Translations under genes and position numbers: made by a program
Notes under the pieces: model-generated
The model's database searches: none
Told to the model about the DNA's origin: nothing
What the model saw: the letters and a program-made list of their open reading frames with translations, nothing else
NCBI GenBank assembly: GCA_910592205.1
Contig: CAJVPJ010000620.1
Location: forward strand, 1-20,671
Source of the DNA: Paraglomus occultum
Taxonomy: Eukaryota; Glomeromycota; Glomeromycetes; Paraglomerales; Paraglomeraceae
Length of the DNA: 20,671 nt
Direction: 5' to 3'
In this document: positions 20,074 through 20,671 of the stretch, piece by piece
Numbering within the stretch: position 1 is the stretch's first letter
How the letters are laid out: every line of letters starts with the position of its first letter

Positions 20074-20671
20074 TGGTCCGGCGCAAAAAAGTTGGTACAC
20101 CAATATGCTTATAGTAGAAAATTTTTTTTGAAATTCATTCATACAAATTGGGTTTTGAGGAATGTATCAGTAGAAATTTATTAAAACATGTACACAGACA
20201 AAAAAGAGTTTTACTAGTCATCAATCTCGAGATCTTCACTATCACTTTCGACCAATAATATATCATCATTTAAAATTTTCATATTCTTTGGCCCTATCAA
20301 GCGATCTTTTCCAATTACCTTGGACGTAACCTTTTCGTTAAATGCGTGCAATAATTTGTATTATGTTCAGCAACCACTCGCGCAAGGGTTGCCTCACCAA
20401 TTCCAAGGACCGAAGCAACCTCCTTGCGTAGTGGCAAGTCTGGACGTTGCTTCTGGTACTGTCGAGTATTTAAAAAGTATTGGTGAACGCGAATAATCAT
20501 TCGTTTTTCGTTCCTGGTTAAAGAACTTCGCTCTCTATCTAGGTCTTCCATGGGATGATCAAGTTTGTTACGAATATTTGAAGTTCGACATTTCCCTTAC
20601 ATTTTATTTGATTTGTATGCTCAAATGATTCGATTAGCAAATTTTGTACATGTGACGAATTTCAGGTGACA
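20074..20671 (-). mobile_element. IS630/Tc1-type DDE transposon, left end and gutted transposase
   Basis: A likely terminal repeat, TGGTCCGGCGCAAAAAAGTT, starts at 20074 just after TA (20072-20073) and continues GGTACACC; the opposite end lies outside the window. On the minus strand, ATG 20549-20551 opens a frame MEDLDRERSSLTRNEKRMII followed by LRKEVASVLGIGEATLARV, a helix-turn-helix typical of these transposases. The frame then stops making sense after VVAEHN and, one frame over, resumes as a C-terminal tail: VTSKVIGKDRLIGPKNMKI, an acidic SDSEDLEIDD and a stop at 20214-20216. The catalytic DDE/D core is absent, so this is an internally deleted, non-autonomous copy. Assignment to IS630/Tc1 rests on the HTH style, TA target and end sequence. 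Confidence 0.62.

Overview
The window reads as nuclear DNA of a fungus. The genes are broken by short GT..AG introns (mostly about 70-180 nt), branch-point-like CTAAC/CTAAT motifs precede several acceptors, the non-coding DNA is AT-rich, and the conserved proteins are eukaryotic housekeeping factors. Two fragments (1-517 and 9774-10103) resemble, from memory only, protein families expanded in arbuscular mycorrhizal fungi (Glomeromycota). I therefore favour a glomeromycotan or related early-diverging fungus, but this is inference. There is no prokaryotic signature: no operons, ribosome-binding sites or CRISPR.

Layout. 1-517 is the 5' part of a minus-strand ORF that leaves the window, with a CxxC motif at the edge. 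838-1740 may hold a weakly supported minus-strand multi-exon gene. 1741-5198 is mostly AT-rich DNA without a recognisable gene. 5199-6650 (+) is a nucleoside monophosphate kinase of the UMP-CMP kinase/AK1 group in 8 exons, one of them only 15 nt. 7474-7554 is a 3 x 27-bp tandem repeat. 7616-8142 is an internally deleted Tc1/mariner element. About 8480-9640 is a decayed pogo/Tigger transposase. 9774-10103 is a fragment of a possible lineage-specific family. 10435-11375 (+) is the RNA polymerase III subunit RPC25 in 5 exons. 12105-14786 (-) is a TBL1/SIF2-type LisH-WD40 corepressor in 12 exons. 15347-17578 (-) is the 26S proteasome ATPase Rpt2 in 9 exons, the first holding only the ATG. 18154-18831 (-) is an unrecognised basic protein. 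19000-19680 (+) is a frame-broken relic of an unrecognised protein. 20074-20671 is the left end of an IS630/Tc1-like DDE transposon with its transposase gutted.

The conserved genes serve separate core functions: pyrimidine nucleotide supply, Pol III transcription, chromatin repression and proteasomal unfolding. Three genes stand in tandem on the minus strand (18154-18831, RPT2, TBL1), and RPC25 converges on TBL1. Splice phases close exactly for the four conserved genes: reading frames of 284, 204, 536 (or 551) and 443 residues. I found no convincing new multi-gene system. The points of most interest are the micro-exon and parallel P-loop introns, the isolated start codon, the altered Walker A of Rpt2, the unrecognised gene, and the decayed gene near 19 kb.
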